Below, piece after piece: positions 50,120-62,514 of a stretch of 64,000 bases of DNA. The position numbers and the translations under genes are program-made. The notes under the pieces were generated by a model that saw only the letters and a program-made list of their open reading frames with translations, ran no database searches and had not been told where the DNA came from. The stretch is from Chinchilla lanigera. Taxonomy: Eukaryota; Chordata; Mammalia; Rodentia; Chinchillidae. The DNA lies in NCBI RefSeq assembly GCF_000276665.1, contig NW_004955416.1:2810124-2874123 (forward strand), in the 5' to 3' direction. Positions within the stretch are counted from its first letter, which is position 1. Each line of letters starts with the position of its first letter.

Positions 50120-50770
50120 AAATTCACCAAATATCTATTAAGTGCCTTCTGAGTACCAGGGAAGCATCCATGAATAAGACAGACCACTCCCTTTCTGGAG
50201 TTTGTATGAGGGTGGGAAGATCGGGCAATCAGTATACAACTCAAAACTACGTAGTAGTTGTGTTATAAAGAGGCTCTACTTGAAAAAGTGAGGAAAATTG
50301 GAAGGCAGAGGGGCAAACTGCAGACTTAAATAGAGCATTAAAGTAACCTCACTGGTGAGTTGAGCTGACTTTTAGGAGGGAAGAGTCAGTGACATATAAC
50401 TATGGGTGTGCTTCAGGCATTAAAAAAAACCTAGGCCTAAGGCTCTGGGTGCCTTGTGTGTTTGTGGAAGAACAAGGCATATCAGTGTAACTGGAGGAGA
50501 GAGTGAGTAAGCCAGAAGTACTGGGAGCAAAGGTTAGAGTGACAGAGGGCTTTGAAGGTCATTACAGGCTTGGAATAAAGGTGTAAATTAAAACTTCAAA
50601 GGATTTCACTGCAGTGTTGAGAATACATAAACTATTAGAAAGCCATTGCAATAGCCCAGGAGGGTGAGCTGATGGTGTCGGCCCAAACCGAGATGATGGA
50701 TTTGTTAAGTGAGACAATGAAAGCTCTAGTTTTGAATGTAGAGCCGATAAGATGGGATAGATTAGACATG
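50120..50770 (-). mobile_element. LINE L2 fragment, reverse
   Basis: The reverse complement of the L2 3' end is recognisable in order: 'caaatatctattaagtgcct', 'agggaagcatccatgaataa', 'tttctggagtttgtatgagg', 'gacagagggctttgaaggtc', and 'ccattgcaatagcccaggag'. Confidence 0.7.
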
Positions 50771-50779
50771 AGATGTTAC

Positions 50780-51600
50780 AGCAAGCCATGAGGAAGATAA
50801 CGTCATAAATTACATAAATTGATTCTCTAAAGTCATAGTTTTTAGCTTGATTGTGTTGCCCCCAACTCCAGCTCAGGCTCTTTCTTCTAGGACCTTTGAG
50901 TTGAGTAACTTGCCTCCAGGTCTTTTTTACCCCTTGAATAAAATTTCTTTCAATAATTTACCTTCTTTGAAAACCTTTTACCTGAATTCTGCCAATTAAT
51001 GGATTTTGCTGCTTGCCTTAACGTATCGCTGGAACATGTATTGTTCCTTCTTAAAGGCTTTTGTATTTCCTCATACTGCCTTCTCCAAATCACTTTGTAT
51101 CTGGATGTACTATCAGAGGCACTCTACACATAGTAGGTCCAATTTACTGTAGTTCAGTAGACATTTTCATTTCTGGTGTCCTTTCTGAGAGTCTTGGTGA
51201 AACCAATGGGTAACCATAAGCCAACGTTGCCCATTAGAATTCCAAATTGGGTCAGAATGGCACAATTCTAGTATATCTCCTGTGTCAAGTCACTGTCTTA
51301 GAGCAGTGGAGGAAAAACGACGTGATACAAGCTCCCTAATGCATCACAAAGTGCTACAGCTGCGACATAAATCAGCTTATAACACTGTTTATAGCATACC
51401 TCATCTATGATTCCTATAAACCTCTTTTTGGCAAGCTTGGAAAAGGGAGAGTCATGGGACAAACTATCGTCCTTCACATTACAGTGGCCTCATGTCACAC
51501 TGGTACATGTCCTGTCCTCCACTATTCACGTTATATTCCCCTTACTCTCAGCGGTCGCTTCAGTGCATCTTTTTGATGCACTTGCTGGTGTGACCTAAGC
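50780..51600. other. Sequence upstream of DPH6 without a recognised feature
   Basis: Possible further diverged L2 at 50860-51160. No coding exon was identified. Confidence 0.4.
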
Positions 51601-52460
51601 ATTCATGCTTAAGGAGTCTTAAGGATCTGTGCTAGCAGGCTGAGGGATCTACACTCGAGCCAGAAAATGATGCACAAGTAAAAACCAGAGCTCCCCTGAA
51701 AGATACCGCAGCTCAGCAACAGTAAGTTCCCGAGCTCCTGTGATGATCAAGATGGCTGAGTTCCCATCAGGAAAGCCAACACAGCAAGCTTATCCAGGAG
51801 ACTGGGCTGTGCACCATCTTCCCTTCCGGAGCCAGGAAGCGATGCTCAGAATGAGAACCAAAGCTCCTCTAAAGTGAACTGAAGCTGTTCTCAGTGTCAA
51901 CAAGGTCCTGTGCTCCTTGGAGGATGAAAACAGCCAAGTTCATCAGAAAAGCTACCATGATAAGCTCCTCAAAAAGAATCAACAGCACCTCACAGCTTCT
52001 ACTAGCTCCCAATAGCCTTTTCTCAGCTCCTAACATCCTTCCTTCTTCTCCAGTTCTGCCCCTTATGCTGCTGGCAACAGTCCTCAGGTGGGCCTCCTAT
52101 ACCCAGCCTGCTAGCACAGATCCTTTATCCTGCTGGCACAGACTTCCTAGATTCCACCACTGACCATTGCGCCTTCCCAATGCAGATCTGTGAAACAGGC
52201 TTGCATGAGATATTGGCATAGGCTGTAGGCCTCCAATTGCACTTGTAGGAAGCATTGTTATGAGCTCTTCAGCTGGACTCATGCAGGACATTTCTGTGGG
52301 ATCCAGGCCCTCGGCTAGACTCCGTGGTTTTAGTATGTGGACAGATTTCCTGCACTCTCTTGTATATAGTACTTTTGGGTGACAATTATAAATAATCTTA
52401 TAAAATATGTGTCCTGTATTATATTTTCTCCCTTGCAAAAATAATCCCCAAACCATAACA
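51600..52460. other. Unidentified, GC-richer block, perhaps an LTR-like repeat
   Basis: The composition differs from its flanks, with repeated local motifs (several 'agctcct' and 'tgctggcacag/tgctagcacag' strings, e.g. 52110 and 52131). Frames of 89 and 119 residues on opposite strands have no domain. A long-diverged repeat is likelier than a gene. Confidence 0.3.
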
Positions 52461-52616
52461 ATTTCTAAGGAGAATGAGAGATGAGACTTTACTTCAAATA
52501 CATTTGTATTGCTTGACTATTTTAGAGTATATTTTAAGAGTATTTGCATATAAGTGGTACATTGGCTTACAAATTTAATTCTTCCCCTGAGTCTGGTCAC
52601 AGAAAACAATAGCCAT

Positions 52617-52690
52617 TGTCTTAGTTAATTTTCTCATTGCTGAGACAAAATACCCAACACCCACAATTAAAGGAGGAAAAGTTTACCCAT
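52617..52690 (-). mobile_element. MaLR-type LTR fragment, reverse
   Basis: TGTCTTAGTTAATTTTCTCA, then 'tgctgagacaaaatacccaa' and 'attaaaggaggaaaagttta': the reversed 3' end of the LTR family present elsewhere in the window. Confidence 0.75.
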
Positions 52691-52744
52691 TCTTTTGCCA
52701 ATAGAAAAGCACAAATTGGAACTAAACTTCTTTCCTGCATCAAA

Positions 52745-52935
52745 AGTTTATTTGATAAATTAAAACAATGAAATACCAATATACCTAATAGATTAGCTAA
52801 AAGCAATAAGGATGACAATACTAAGTGTTGACAAGAATATGGAACAACTGAAACATTGATACATTATTAGTAGAAATGAAAAATGATACAACCTCTTTGT
52901 GAAACAATTTGATAATACCATTTTTATCCTAGAAA
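52745..52935 (+). mobile_element. Old L1 fragment, forward
   Basis: 'agattagctaaaagcaataa', 'gtgttgacaagaatatggaa' and 'tacattattagtagaaatga' match the late-ORF2/3' region of ancient L1s. Confidence 0.65.
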
Positions 52936-53225
52936 AATGAATACTGCTGCAATAAATGTGGGTGCGCATATATTACTGCGGTATGATATTTTTAATTCTT
53001 TCAGGAAGATATCAAGAAGGGGAATACCTGGGTCAGACAAGCGCCTGTGCCACTGAACTATATCCCCAGCCATACGCGGGTCAAATGAGACCTCTTATCC
53101 TAGTTTTTTTGAGGAATCTCCACACTGATTTCAGAGTGGTGGCACCAGTCTACACTCTCATAAAAAATGGAATAGGGTTCCTTTTTCCCCACAGTCCTGC
53201 CACATTTGTTACTGTATATCTACCT
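52936..53225 (-). mobile_element. Old L1 fragment, reverse, carrying an ID scrap
   Basis: 'aatactgctgcaataaatgt', 'tttttgaggaatctccacac' and 'acagtcctgccacatttgtt' are the reverse complement of the same L1 zone. A reversed ID piece ('gcgcctgtgccactgaacta', 'tatccccagcc') lies at about 53040-53072. Confidence 0.75.
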
Positions 53226-53384
53226 AGTGAAATGAAGATTAAACACATATGAATGCTGATCACAGCATGTCACAAATCTTGAAGTAAAGAGTAAAAAAAT
53301 ACAAAACAAACACTTACTTACTAAGCCAAAATGAATATAGAAAGTATATGAAATAAAAAGGTACTGTAAAGGAAAGCAGAAAAA

Positions 53385-53680
53385 AAGGAGTTTAAAATTT
53401 GTGACAGAAAACATATCAATGTGGTAAATTTCAAACCAGCAATATCAATAATTACAGTAAATGTAAATTTCTGAATACACAAACTGGAGTTTGAAATATT
53501 GGACAAGATGATAAGACTCAACTTGTCTACAAGAAGCTCCTATTAAATATGAAAAGAAGACAGATTAAACATAAAAGGATAGCAAAAGGTAAATTCTGTG
53601 CAAACACTACATGAAAGAAATCTGGAGTGGTGATGTACATACCAGATAATGTAGATTTCAGAGCAAAGAAAAATATTATT
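53385..53680 (+). mobile_element. L1 ORF2 fragment, forward
   Basis: 'attacagtaaatgtaaattt', 'gaaagaaatctggagtggtg' and 'taccagataatgtagatttc' follow the L1 ORF2 N-terminal order. Stops are present throughout. Confidence 0.6.
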
Positions 53681-53689
53681 CTCTTTCCC

Positions 53690-54840
53690 TTCTTAGAACT
53701 TCAGTCCCCCAGGTCCCTTCCTGTGAGGCAACACATTATCCATTTTTTTGTATCTTTCCCGAATGAGTTTATGAATATGTAAGCATATATCACTTTTATT
53801 TGTCACCATGGGGGACATACTATACTCACTGTTCTGTACTTTGTTTTTCTGAATATATCTATGACATTATTCTGTATCACTCCATATAGATTTATCTTAT
53901 TCTTTATGACTACTTTATAGTAAAGAAGAAAATATTTGTTTAGGTTTTCATCAAGGATGACAGTGTCTCCAAATTCTAGCTATCAAAACTATAATGAGAT
54001 TTTTTGAATGCAGCATACCTACATCTCTAGCCCATTCAGCACTAAGGTCCATGTCTCGGCATGCCAGATTGCTATACTTGTCACTCCAATGCAAATTTTT
54101 ACTAATTCTGTTTTTCAAGGGCATCACTCTCTACCAATCTACGTTCAGGTAATTCTTAGTTTCCTTTGTCCTTTATCCTTTTCCAACCAGTGACCAAAGT
54201 CTTATGTATTGTACTACGTTCAGGGTGTCTTCATAAATTGGAAATGGATGATGAAAATATTTTTAAAGTTTATTGTCACTTATTTAGTGCACTGGAAATG
54301 AGAGTAATGTTACATTCAGGCCCAATTATCATTTCTAATTGTTTTCTATAATATTGCATCATAGATGAACTTTAGAGATTTTGAAATGAATAATTGATAT
54401 TTTCATATCCTCTATTAGAGAAGTTTCTCTTCATACTGTTCCTTAATATACTTGTTTTAATAGTTCTGATTTAGGAAGATGTTTCAGTTTTGGCAGGATA
54501 TATATTAAATAAGTTGGTTTTATAAATCGACTTTCTTTTGATAAACTCCAAGTATTTCAAACAAGGAGCAAAATAAAAGATAAGTAATAGAAGATAGGGA
54601 GATAGATCTTTTGCAAATGGAAAGGGGACCAAGAGAAGGAAGGGGAAAGAGATGAAAAAAGAATTAAATATGTGTACCAGCTACCTGCAGGAATATGATC
54701 ATTATGTACTACAAACATGTACTAATAAAAAATAAAAATGAAGAGAAAAAGAGTTTTATTTCATAGGTCTTAATGGTATCACTGTAAAATAGATTGAAGA
54801 AGATACATTTTCTTTTCAACCTACAAGTGAAAGAAAAAAA
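53690..54840. other. AT-rich sequence with possible LINE remnants
   Basis: 53700-53930 and 54540-54750 have a LINE-3'-end look (the second ends in an AATAAAAAATAAAAATG-like A-rich tail) but I cannot assign them. No exon was seen. Confidence 0.3.
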
Positions 54841-54849
54841 CATAGATAT

Positions 54850-54930
54850 AGCACTTAATTACTACTTGATTATACAGTGCAATAGTGGCAGAACTGGGAC
54901 TAGAACCTAGGCTTTCTGACTTTTGAGCAA
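54850..54930 (-). mobile_element. Possible MIR fragment, reverse
   Basis: 'agtggcagaactgggactag' and 'aacctaggctttctgac' match the reversed MIR 5' part. Confidence 0.55.
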
Positions 54931-54934
54931 AATA

Positions 54935-56250
54935 AATTTCAGAATCATAAAACTATCCTCTCTTCAATTTTTAAATGGTGATGACAAATACTCACATACT
55001 CTGAATTCCTAGAGCTGTGATAATCCATTAAAAAAGAAAAAATATTCCTCGAGATTGTCAATGGAAAAGAACCTACAGATTCTATTCATCAAGAACTTCT
55101 CTGTAAAATAAACTTAAAATGTTACACCCACTTTTATTCCTTAAATAGTGTCCAAACACAAATGTCCTGGACTTAAAATCAATCATCTGAAACTGATTGA
55201 CTACAGATTTCAAAATATCGAGGCCTTACAATCATGCTCATCTGTCATTTCTTTTTCATCATGGAACGTACATAGTCTGTGATCATTCATTAAGAGCGCT
55301 GTCTCATGGCTCTTGTTGAAGCTTATGAAAAGCCTTCTTTACACAGCTGTGTGTTTCGGCGAAATCACTGTCCCTGAATTCAGAAATTCAAGAAACTGAA
55401 ATTCTAAGTGAAAATTCAGTAGCAATGGGAATTGTTGGGTAAATTTCTTTATTTAAAGGAACAGTGCATTTTTCTCAGAAGTAGAGCAAGTTTCAAAAAA
55501 ACTAGAAAATCTAGACTATGAAAAGACAATTAAAATTTGGAATATTTCATTCCACTTATGGTAATATGCTAGGCTTTTATTGAGCAAATTTCAATTATGG
55601 TCGCTTTCTCTGAGCTTCCATTTAATCACTAAGATTTCCATATATTGATTTTTGCTCTTTATGTGTAATCAGATACATTGAAATTTTATTGTATTTAGCA
55701 ATAGATATTTTGGGTTTTTCACATACATAATTCTAATATTTCATTTCTCATCTGTATATCTGAGCATGTGCACATACCATTTCAGAAATATTCAGGTGTG
55801 AGGAAGGAGAACATTTTCACTGTAGGATTTAATTTAAATGAAATAAAACCACGATAGGATTTTTAAGCAAGCAAATGTACTATATAAATATCCATAGAAT
55901 CAAAATAATATGAAGTGTTAATGATAAAAATAGGCAATAAATACTTAAACAACTGTTACACAACTAACACTGCTATTATAGTCCCAGAAATTAAGGAATA
56001 TTTTTCCATATTCTTAGAAGCATTGATTTTAATTTTGCTATATTTTACTTTTGTTTGTAACTATATACATGCCTATTTTTAAGATAATTGTTGAGTGAAC
56101 ATAAGTTTTTATACTGATTTGGAAAAAACAAATCGTTTTAACAGATTGAAACTAAAATTTTGTTGGATATTAATTGAATTTTATATCTCAAATCCTGATA
56201 GAAATAATTAGGGAATTAATTCTGATAAAAGTCCCCCAAAATATTAAAAA
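54935..56250. other. Unique AT-rich sequence
   Basis: Nothing recognisable. Confidence 0.5.
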
Positions 56251-56257
56251 AATTAAG

Positions 56258-56450
56258 TGAGGCGAGGCATGGGAGACACACCTGTAATCCTAGCACTCAG
56301 GAGGCTGAAGCAGGATTGTTGCATGTTCAAAACCAGCCTGGTCTACAAAGTGAGCTCAAAGCCAGCCTGAACTGCATAGCAAGACCTTGTCTCAAAAAGA
56401 TAAACAAATAATTAAGTAAATAAGTAAATAAATAAATAAATAAAAATAAA
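56258..56450 (+). mobile_element. B1-type SINE with an AAAT-rich tail
   Basis: 'cacacctgtaatcctagcac', 'aggaggctgaagcaggattg', 'gttcaaaaccagcctggtct', a second 'agctcaaagccagcctgaac' half, 'ccttgtctcaaaaagataaa', and then a tail of AAAT/AAGT repeats. Confidence 0.92.
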
Positions 56451-56454
56451 GTGA

Positions 56455-57440
56455 TATCAGAAATTAAGAGCAAAGCATTAAAATGAATTATAGAATTTTT
56501 TTCCTTATTCTTCATCACCAACTACCTTTTTTCTCCCAGACAAAAGGAAATTTATTTGTCCTAACTCCGCTTTCTTTTGCAGTGCACAAATTTTTGTTGT
56601 TAATCAGCTGAAACATTCTAAGCCTGAATAGTAATATATGAGTCAGACTATTTTGCGCACATTAGTTAGTCCTGGTTCACAACTTAATGTAAGATGCTAT
56701 ATGGAGAAGATTTTTGCCTCCTAATGCTTTTAATCAAGATTCTTTAAAGACTATTCTTCCATTAGAGGTATTCTATCTGGTAAATGTAACAGTTTTTATT
56801 ACGAGTTACCAAATTTTCTATTTTTCCTCCTTATAGAATCCCTTGCTGATGGATAATCCTTTATTCCCTTGGTCTGAGGAGTGGTTGGGTGATACGCTTT
56901 GGCCAAAGAAATAAGCAGAGATGACAAAAGTAATTTCTGAGGTGAAATTTTAAGAACTAGTCCATAGTTCACTCATTATTTTTTTACATCTGCTGTTAGA
57001 CTGGCAATCATCCAGCAACTGCTTTAGCAGCGTAGGTCCTATAAAAGAGCCCGTACCTGGGCTGGGACAAACATTTAGCATGACAGAGAACTAAACCTTC
57101 ATTGTAAACTACCAAGATTTTTAGAGATCACCGAGATATCTCAGAAGGAGATAATCTTCCAATTTGTATGAGTAAGCAACCAGGAAAGTATGTGTCAGAA
57201 TGGCTTCTAAGACTGTTAGGTAACTGTAAAATTTAATTAGAAAAAGCTTATCCTAATAGATACAAAAACAGCAAGATTTTTTTCCCTTAAAGTCACTTTT
57301 CCAGACTCCCAGATATTTTTAATTCGTGGAATTCTTTGATATAGACATACGGAGAACTCTATTTGTGAAAACATAAATACTCATATACTTGCTTTTCTGG
57401 CTAAATGGTTTTTAAAGTTCTCATACCACATATGTTCCTG
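56455..57440. other. Unique AT-rich sequence
   Basis: No gene or repeat was recognised. Confidence 0.5.
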
Positions 57441-57444
57441 GAGT

Positions 57445-57592
57445 TTGTTTGTTTGTTTGTTGAGACAGAGTCTGGCTCTTAGTCCTGGCTAGCAATGAAC
57501 TCAGTGTGTACTGAAGGCTGGCCTTGAACTTGAGATAGTTCTGCTTCACCGAGTGTTGGGACTGCAAGCATGCACCACCATGCCTAGCCCTT
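57445..57592 (-). mobile_element. B1-type SINE, reverse
   Basis: A (GTTT)n tail is followed by 'gagacagagtctggctctta', 'aaggctggccttgaacttga' and 'catgcaccaccatgcctagc'. Confidence 0.9.
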
Positions 57593-57594
57593 CT

Positions 57595-59150
57595 TGAATA
57601 TTGCAGATTAGGTAAGATTCCCTTTGTGCTTTCAAGTCATAACATATTAAGTGTCTGTATCTCCTACTCCTTTGTAAATTTCATAAAAGCAAAGAGTGTT
57701 CTCTTCTGTTATACTAGAGAAGCTAGTTGCAGGGGGCTGGGAAATAAAAGACACAGAATAAAGGAACTTTTCAGAGTTGTGGATAAGATTAAGGAATCAC
57801 CAGGAATGTTGAGAATCTTAGGAACTAACACACCAGAGGGACAAACACTTGAAGAGGGAAGGGGAAAAATGGATTCATTGCATTTTTGGAAGCTGGAATA
57901 ACGGAATTGGGGTCATTCAGTAGAAGCTAGAGTAACAGAAAAGTACAATCACTATCACAATAACACCAGAAGGGGAATTTACAGGGAAGGCAGTTGGGAT
58001 TCTTGCCCTGGTATCTTCTGCCTGCACCTCCCACTGGCTGAATTCCAGACAAAGTCAGATGGTAAGGAAGTTGACAGAGGTCATGTGCTTGGAGCATAGA
58101 GTAAGGCAGAAGATAAAGAATAGGTCTGGGAAGGCTAGTTTTATAACTGAACACATATCCTTATTATTATATTTCCAGTTCCTTTGTGGTTTTCTCATGC
58201 AATGGCAAATGCCAAAAGACATTTAGTGGGTGAAAAGATGAATGGATATAGCCATTAAAAAGTAAAGTGTTCTAGAAGCTAATACTAGCCTGTACTTCTT
58301 TTCTTAGGAATTTATTTTACTTCAATAAGTTATCTTGTCACTAAAGGTTGTGAGAGATTTTAGCTCTTCACATTGAGTAATTCAGAAACCACAGTTTGAA
58401 TTTCTATGAAGAATAGTACCAAGTAAAATAACTTGCAAAAAATATAAGAGTATTTATACGTAAAACATGAGGTGACTCATTTGGCCAAGTTTGTCATGTC
58501 AATGAGAAAATGAATCAGAAATTGTAATTCATGGCATGCAGGTATGGCACAAATTATTAGTGGTAGAGTGTGGGAGTGTGGGTCAGCTAGAGGAAGGCAT
58601 TAGGATATGAAGGGTACAAAGACTGTGAGGTGTGCTATCCATTTCTGTGGTGTAAAGCTTACTTAAAGAAAATATAAGAATGGTAGTTGAACTTTTAAAC
58701 AAAACCATGCAGGGAATATCAAATAGTTTCTGTAGAAATGTTAAGCAAGAGTTATTACTCTCAGGACCCATGGTTAGAATTTGTGTTTTTTATGCTAAAG
58801 TAGAAGCATTTGTTGGGAAGAGATGCCATGCTAGGATTTGGAATAGAGACCTGTGAAGAGGCATAGATAAGCTAACAACTTAGAGCCTCCATATCCCTAG
58901 AACTTGCCTTGAGAATGGAGGTGTTCTTTTTCATTTTCTCTGTTAGTGAATGTGAAACATTCTGGTTTGAGGTTAATGTTACAATTTAAAATTTAAGAAA
59001 GAATGTGAATGAACTGAAATGACTTTATAGGCTAACTGATGGGATTTAGTGTCACATATTGTGTTGAGCAAGTTTTCTTCATCTGATGGGAAAAAAATGA
59101 ATACCAAGGCAAAAATGGTGAAAAGTTTACCTCCTTGCTCACCCTCTTTC
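57595..59150. other. Sequence upstream of DPH6 without a recognised feature
   Basis: Short frames, including 91 residues at 57626-57901, show no domain. Confidence 0.5.
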
Positions 59151-59154
59151 CTTA

Positions 59155-59520
59155 TGTTAGTTATCTCTTTCTGTATAAGAAAATAGCCCAAAGCCCAATA
59201 GCTTAAAACAACCATCATTTATTATTTCACAGTTTGTGTGGGTTAGGATTCTGACTTGGTTTAGCTCAGATTGCATGGGGCTAAAATTTTACCCAAAGAC
59301 ACAGTTCATAGAGGATGCACTTTCAGTGGGGTGTTGGAGTGAGGGACTTGGTTCCTTGCTAGGCCAGAGACTTCTCTCATACCTTTGCTCATAGCATGCC
59401 AGCTGGTTTCTATGACAGTAAGCAAGTGAGAGAAAAAGAGAGAAGGTCTGAGAGGGACCTAATCTCAGAAGTTATACTAACATTTTGCTATTTATTCCTG
59501 GAAGTGTGTTAGGGAGTGAA
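59155..59520 (+). repeat. Ancient mammal-wide interspersed repeat (family not named)
   Basis: 'gttagttatctctttctgta', 'caatagcttaaaacaaccat', 'tttattatttcacagtttgt', 'tggttccttgctaggcc' and 'ggacctaatctcagaagtta' are a sequence order familiar from a common mammalian repeat. I do not recall its name with certainty. Confidence 0.65.
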
Positions 59521-59841
59521 TATTATCAAAGAAGGTGCTTATCAGGTGGTGGAGATAATTGGAGGTCATCTTAGAATCTGCTTTTCTTACCCCCAATTCA
59601 TTCTCTTTCCTCTTCTCCCCTACCATGGATCTCAGCTGGATGTGGCACTCAGGACCCTGAACAGAGTGGGCTTCCAGTGGGAATCTCCTGAAGGTGAACA
59701 GGAAAGGAAATAGTCACCGTATTTCTTCCTCTCAACCTCTGCCTTGTGGCTCTACTTACCCAAGTCTAGCCCTCACTGAACACCGTTACCACCATTACTC
59801 CCACTCCTCCTCTAGAATTAGGGATGGTTTTGTCTTTCCAC

Positions 59842-60013
59842 AGTTGCCAGTTCCTGGATGCCAGGCATTGAATCCATGACCTTCACACTGCACTACATCC
59901 CCAGCCCTTTTTAATTTTTTTTTTTTTTTTTTGAGACAGACCTTGAATTTGTGATCCTCCTGCCTTACCCTCAAAGAGGGCTGTGATAAGAGGCATAACC
60001 ACTGCATGTAGCT
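59842..60013 (-). mobile_element. B1-dID composite SINE, reverse
   Basis: The reversed ID part ('gccaggcattgaatccatga', 'cactacatccccagccc') is followed by a T-run and a shortened reversed B1 ('gagacagaccttgaatttgt', 'gatcctcctgccttaccctc'). Confidence 0.82.
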
Positions 60014-60019
60014 CCTTTT

Positions 60020-62370
60020 TGATAGCACAACTCTAACTTTTCATTAAGTTCTCTTTTGTTTCCCCACTAAGATCTTGAATAATACGCATTTCCTGAAGGA
60101 AGACATTATATATTATATTTTTAGTCCTACTGTTTTGCATAGTTGGCACTTAATGTTGGATCCATGATGCAGGGATGGGTAGATGAGTGAAATTAATTCA
60201 TATCAGCCTGATAAAGTGAAAGAAAGAAAAAAGAAAGTACTTTAAATTGAAAATTCTTCACTAACACAGAGACATTAGGTTTCTTATGTTTTATCTCAGA
60301 CCATAAAGAAGAAAAGTTTTAAATGATCTCTAAGGAACAGAGTACTTTTGAAGAGGTAATGTTTTTCTTCTAATGTAGAAGGAAAAAGCAGACTTACTTA
60401 AATCAAGATTCTAAGCTTATAACAGTGTAAAGGGAGTTTTTTCAGAGGATAACCAAAATTTTGGAGGCATAAATGCATAACAAGTTGGCTTAGTATTAAA
60501 TAAGTATAACCAAAGGGTGTGGCTATTTTATATCATTCCTAAAAATTAAGATGATGCCAACCATATGTGTAGTAAAATATTTACCAATGATTTTTCAGTT
60601 TATGTTAATAATTAAGGGACACTAAATTGATGTTTGAAAGTACTTAAAAGTTTTAGGCATAAAATACTTTATAACAAATCATACTCTGATTGAAAAATAA
60701 TGTACAGTAAGTAAAGGACTCTGAAAAACACCAGCTAAATTAGATGATTTTTATTATTTTAGATGTTTACTAAATTAGATGATTTTTATTTCTTTAAGAT
60801 TCAATATTATGGAAATGTGGCATTTCCACAATTTACTTCTTCTGGGCAAAGTATCATTGTTTTCTGAGCTGTTGGTTTAGGTTTTTTTCCCACCATAGTA
60901 AAAGATACCTTCAGTATCCAGGGGATTACAATTTCCCTGTCAATATGATGTAAATCTTAATGACCATCTGTTTTTGTTCTGCAAACTGTATAATAGCAAC
61001 CTTGCAAATACTTTTCAAAAATTGACTGGCTTGGTATTGTCCCAGCCTGCCCTAACTTCAGGATGCATGTACATGCACAATAAATTTATAGCCTTTACTC
61101 CTCCCAAGGCTCATATGGTTATTTGCAATGGGTATGTGAATATGGGAACATTTGTAAGGCTAGTGTAGAGACTATGAAGAAGAATAAAATGTTTGGATAG
61201 AATTAAGTCCATTTCAAAGCATTTTATCATGGGGTAATTCATTTTTAAATATATTTTATATGGGCCAACTTCTCAGTTAATTTATTTATTAGAAATCTCT
61301 AGAAACACCTTTTCTTTTCTTAATTGGCAGTTTTATTAGCATAGCAGTAGCAACAGCTGTCATCAATACAACATTTGTTGCACTGAAAGAAACCTAAAGT
61401 GGATGCTATAGGGCCTAAAACTATCTCAAAGAACTCTGCACCTATTTCCTGACATTTGCAATCAATAAAACAAAAAAATTAAGAAAGAGCTAAAGAGGTG
61501 ATACAAACTAATGATTTCCAAAAAGAAATTCTAGTACTAATAACCCTGTCTTCTACATTAAGCATATATGCACAGACCCAAGTATACCCCTATATCAGTA
61601 TATTCAGGGTATTCTCACTGTTGCAATTTTAAACTACTTTAGAAGTCCAAAAAGTGGCTCACTGTCTAGGAAATGTTTAGTTAACAGAGAGCCAGAAATC
61701 TTTTCCTAAAAATATTTTTCATCAACATCCCAGGTTAAGTAATAAAATATGTGACCGAATGTGGAGCAGGCAAAAGAAAAAAGAAAACCTTCAACAAATC
61801 CATTTATTTCTCAAAAATCAAAACATTATATTGGGAAATCTGTTACTCACTCACCTGCCAAGTTCTAAGTTTACAAATCTTTGTTTTCACTGTAACAGTT
61901 GATGCTGCTGAAAACTGCTAAGTCACTTGAGGAACCTGCTCCCTGTTTTATTTCAGATGTTTTTCTTCAGTAACTTTTTAATATAAAAGCTTTATAGATC
62001 AGCCTATACTTACAGTAATAATAACAGATTCTTTCTACTTCTTTGTATTTATATATCTGTATATTTCTAGCTCTCCAAAAATAAGTGGCTCTATAGTGCC
62101 TGTCTTCAAAATCATCTTCTCTTAGTATTGTTCAGTTTTAAAATAATATTGTCAACCCTTTCCTATAGGTGCTATTTGAATGTGTACAATAACCATGTCA
62201 AATTAGTCACTACTTTGTTAAGATGTTATTTCTTAATTATCTTCTTTTGCATCCAAAATATCACCATGGCATATTTATGTTTTGTTTCTGGAGTTTGTAT
62301 CTGAAGTTAGAAGATGCTGAAGAGCCAGAGTCTGCTGAAAACTATCTTACTCTTACATCATATGGTATAT
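60020..62370. other. Unique AT-rich sequence
   Basis: No exon or confident repeat was seen. A direct repeat of 'ctaaattagatgatttttat' occurs at about 60735 and 60770. Confidence 0.5.
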
Positions 62371-62395
62371 GAAGCTCTCCCTAAAGGGTCATTTT

Positions 62396-62497
62396 TGTTT
62401 TTTTGTTTTTTTTGGTTTTTCTCCGGTACCGGGAACCGAACTCACGACCTTACGCTTGCCAGGCAGGCGCTTTGCCGCTGAGCTAAATTCCCAGCCC
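62396..62497 (-). mobile_element. ID SINE, reverse, with perfect 15-bp target-site duplication
   Basis: A T-rich tail is followed by 'ctccggtaccgggaaccgaa', 'cttgccaggcaggcgctttg' and 'gctgagctaaattcccagcc'. CTAAAGGGTCATTTT flanks it at 62381-62395 and 62498-62512. The ID body is close to the copy at 10539. Confidence 0.96.
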
Positions 62498-62514
62498 CTA
62501 AAGGGTCATTTTAA

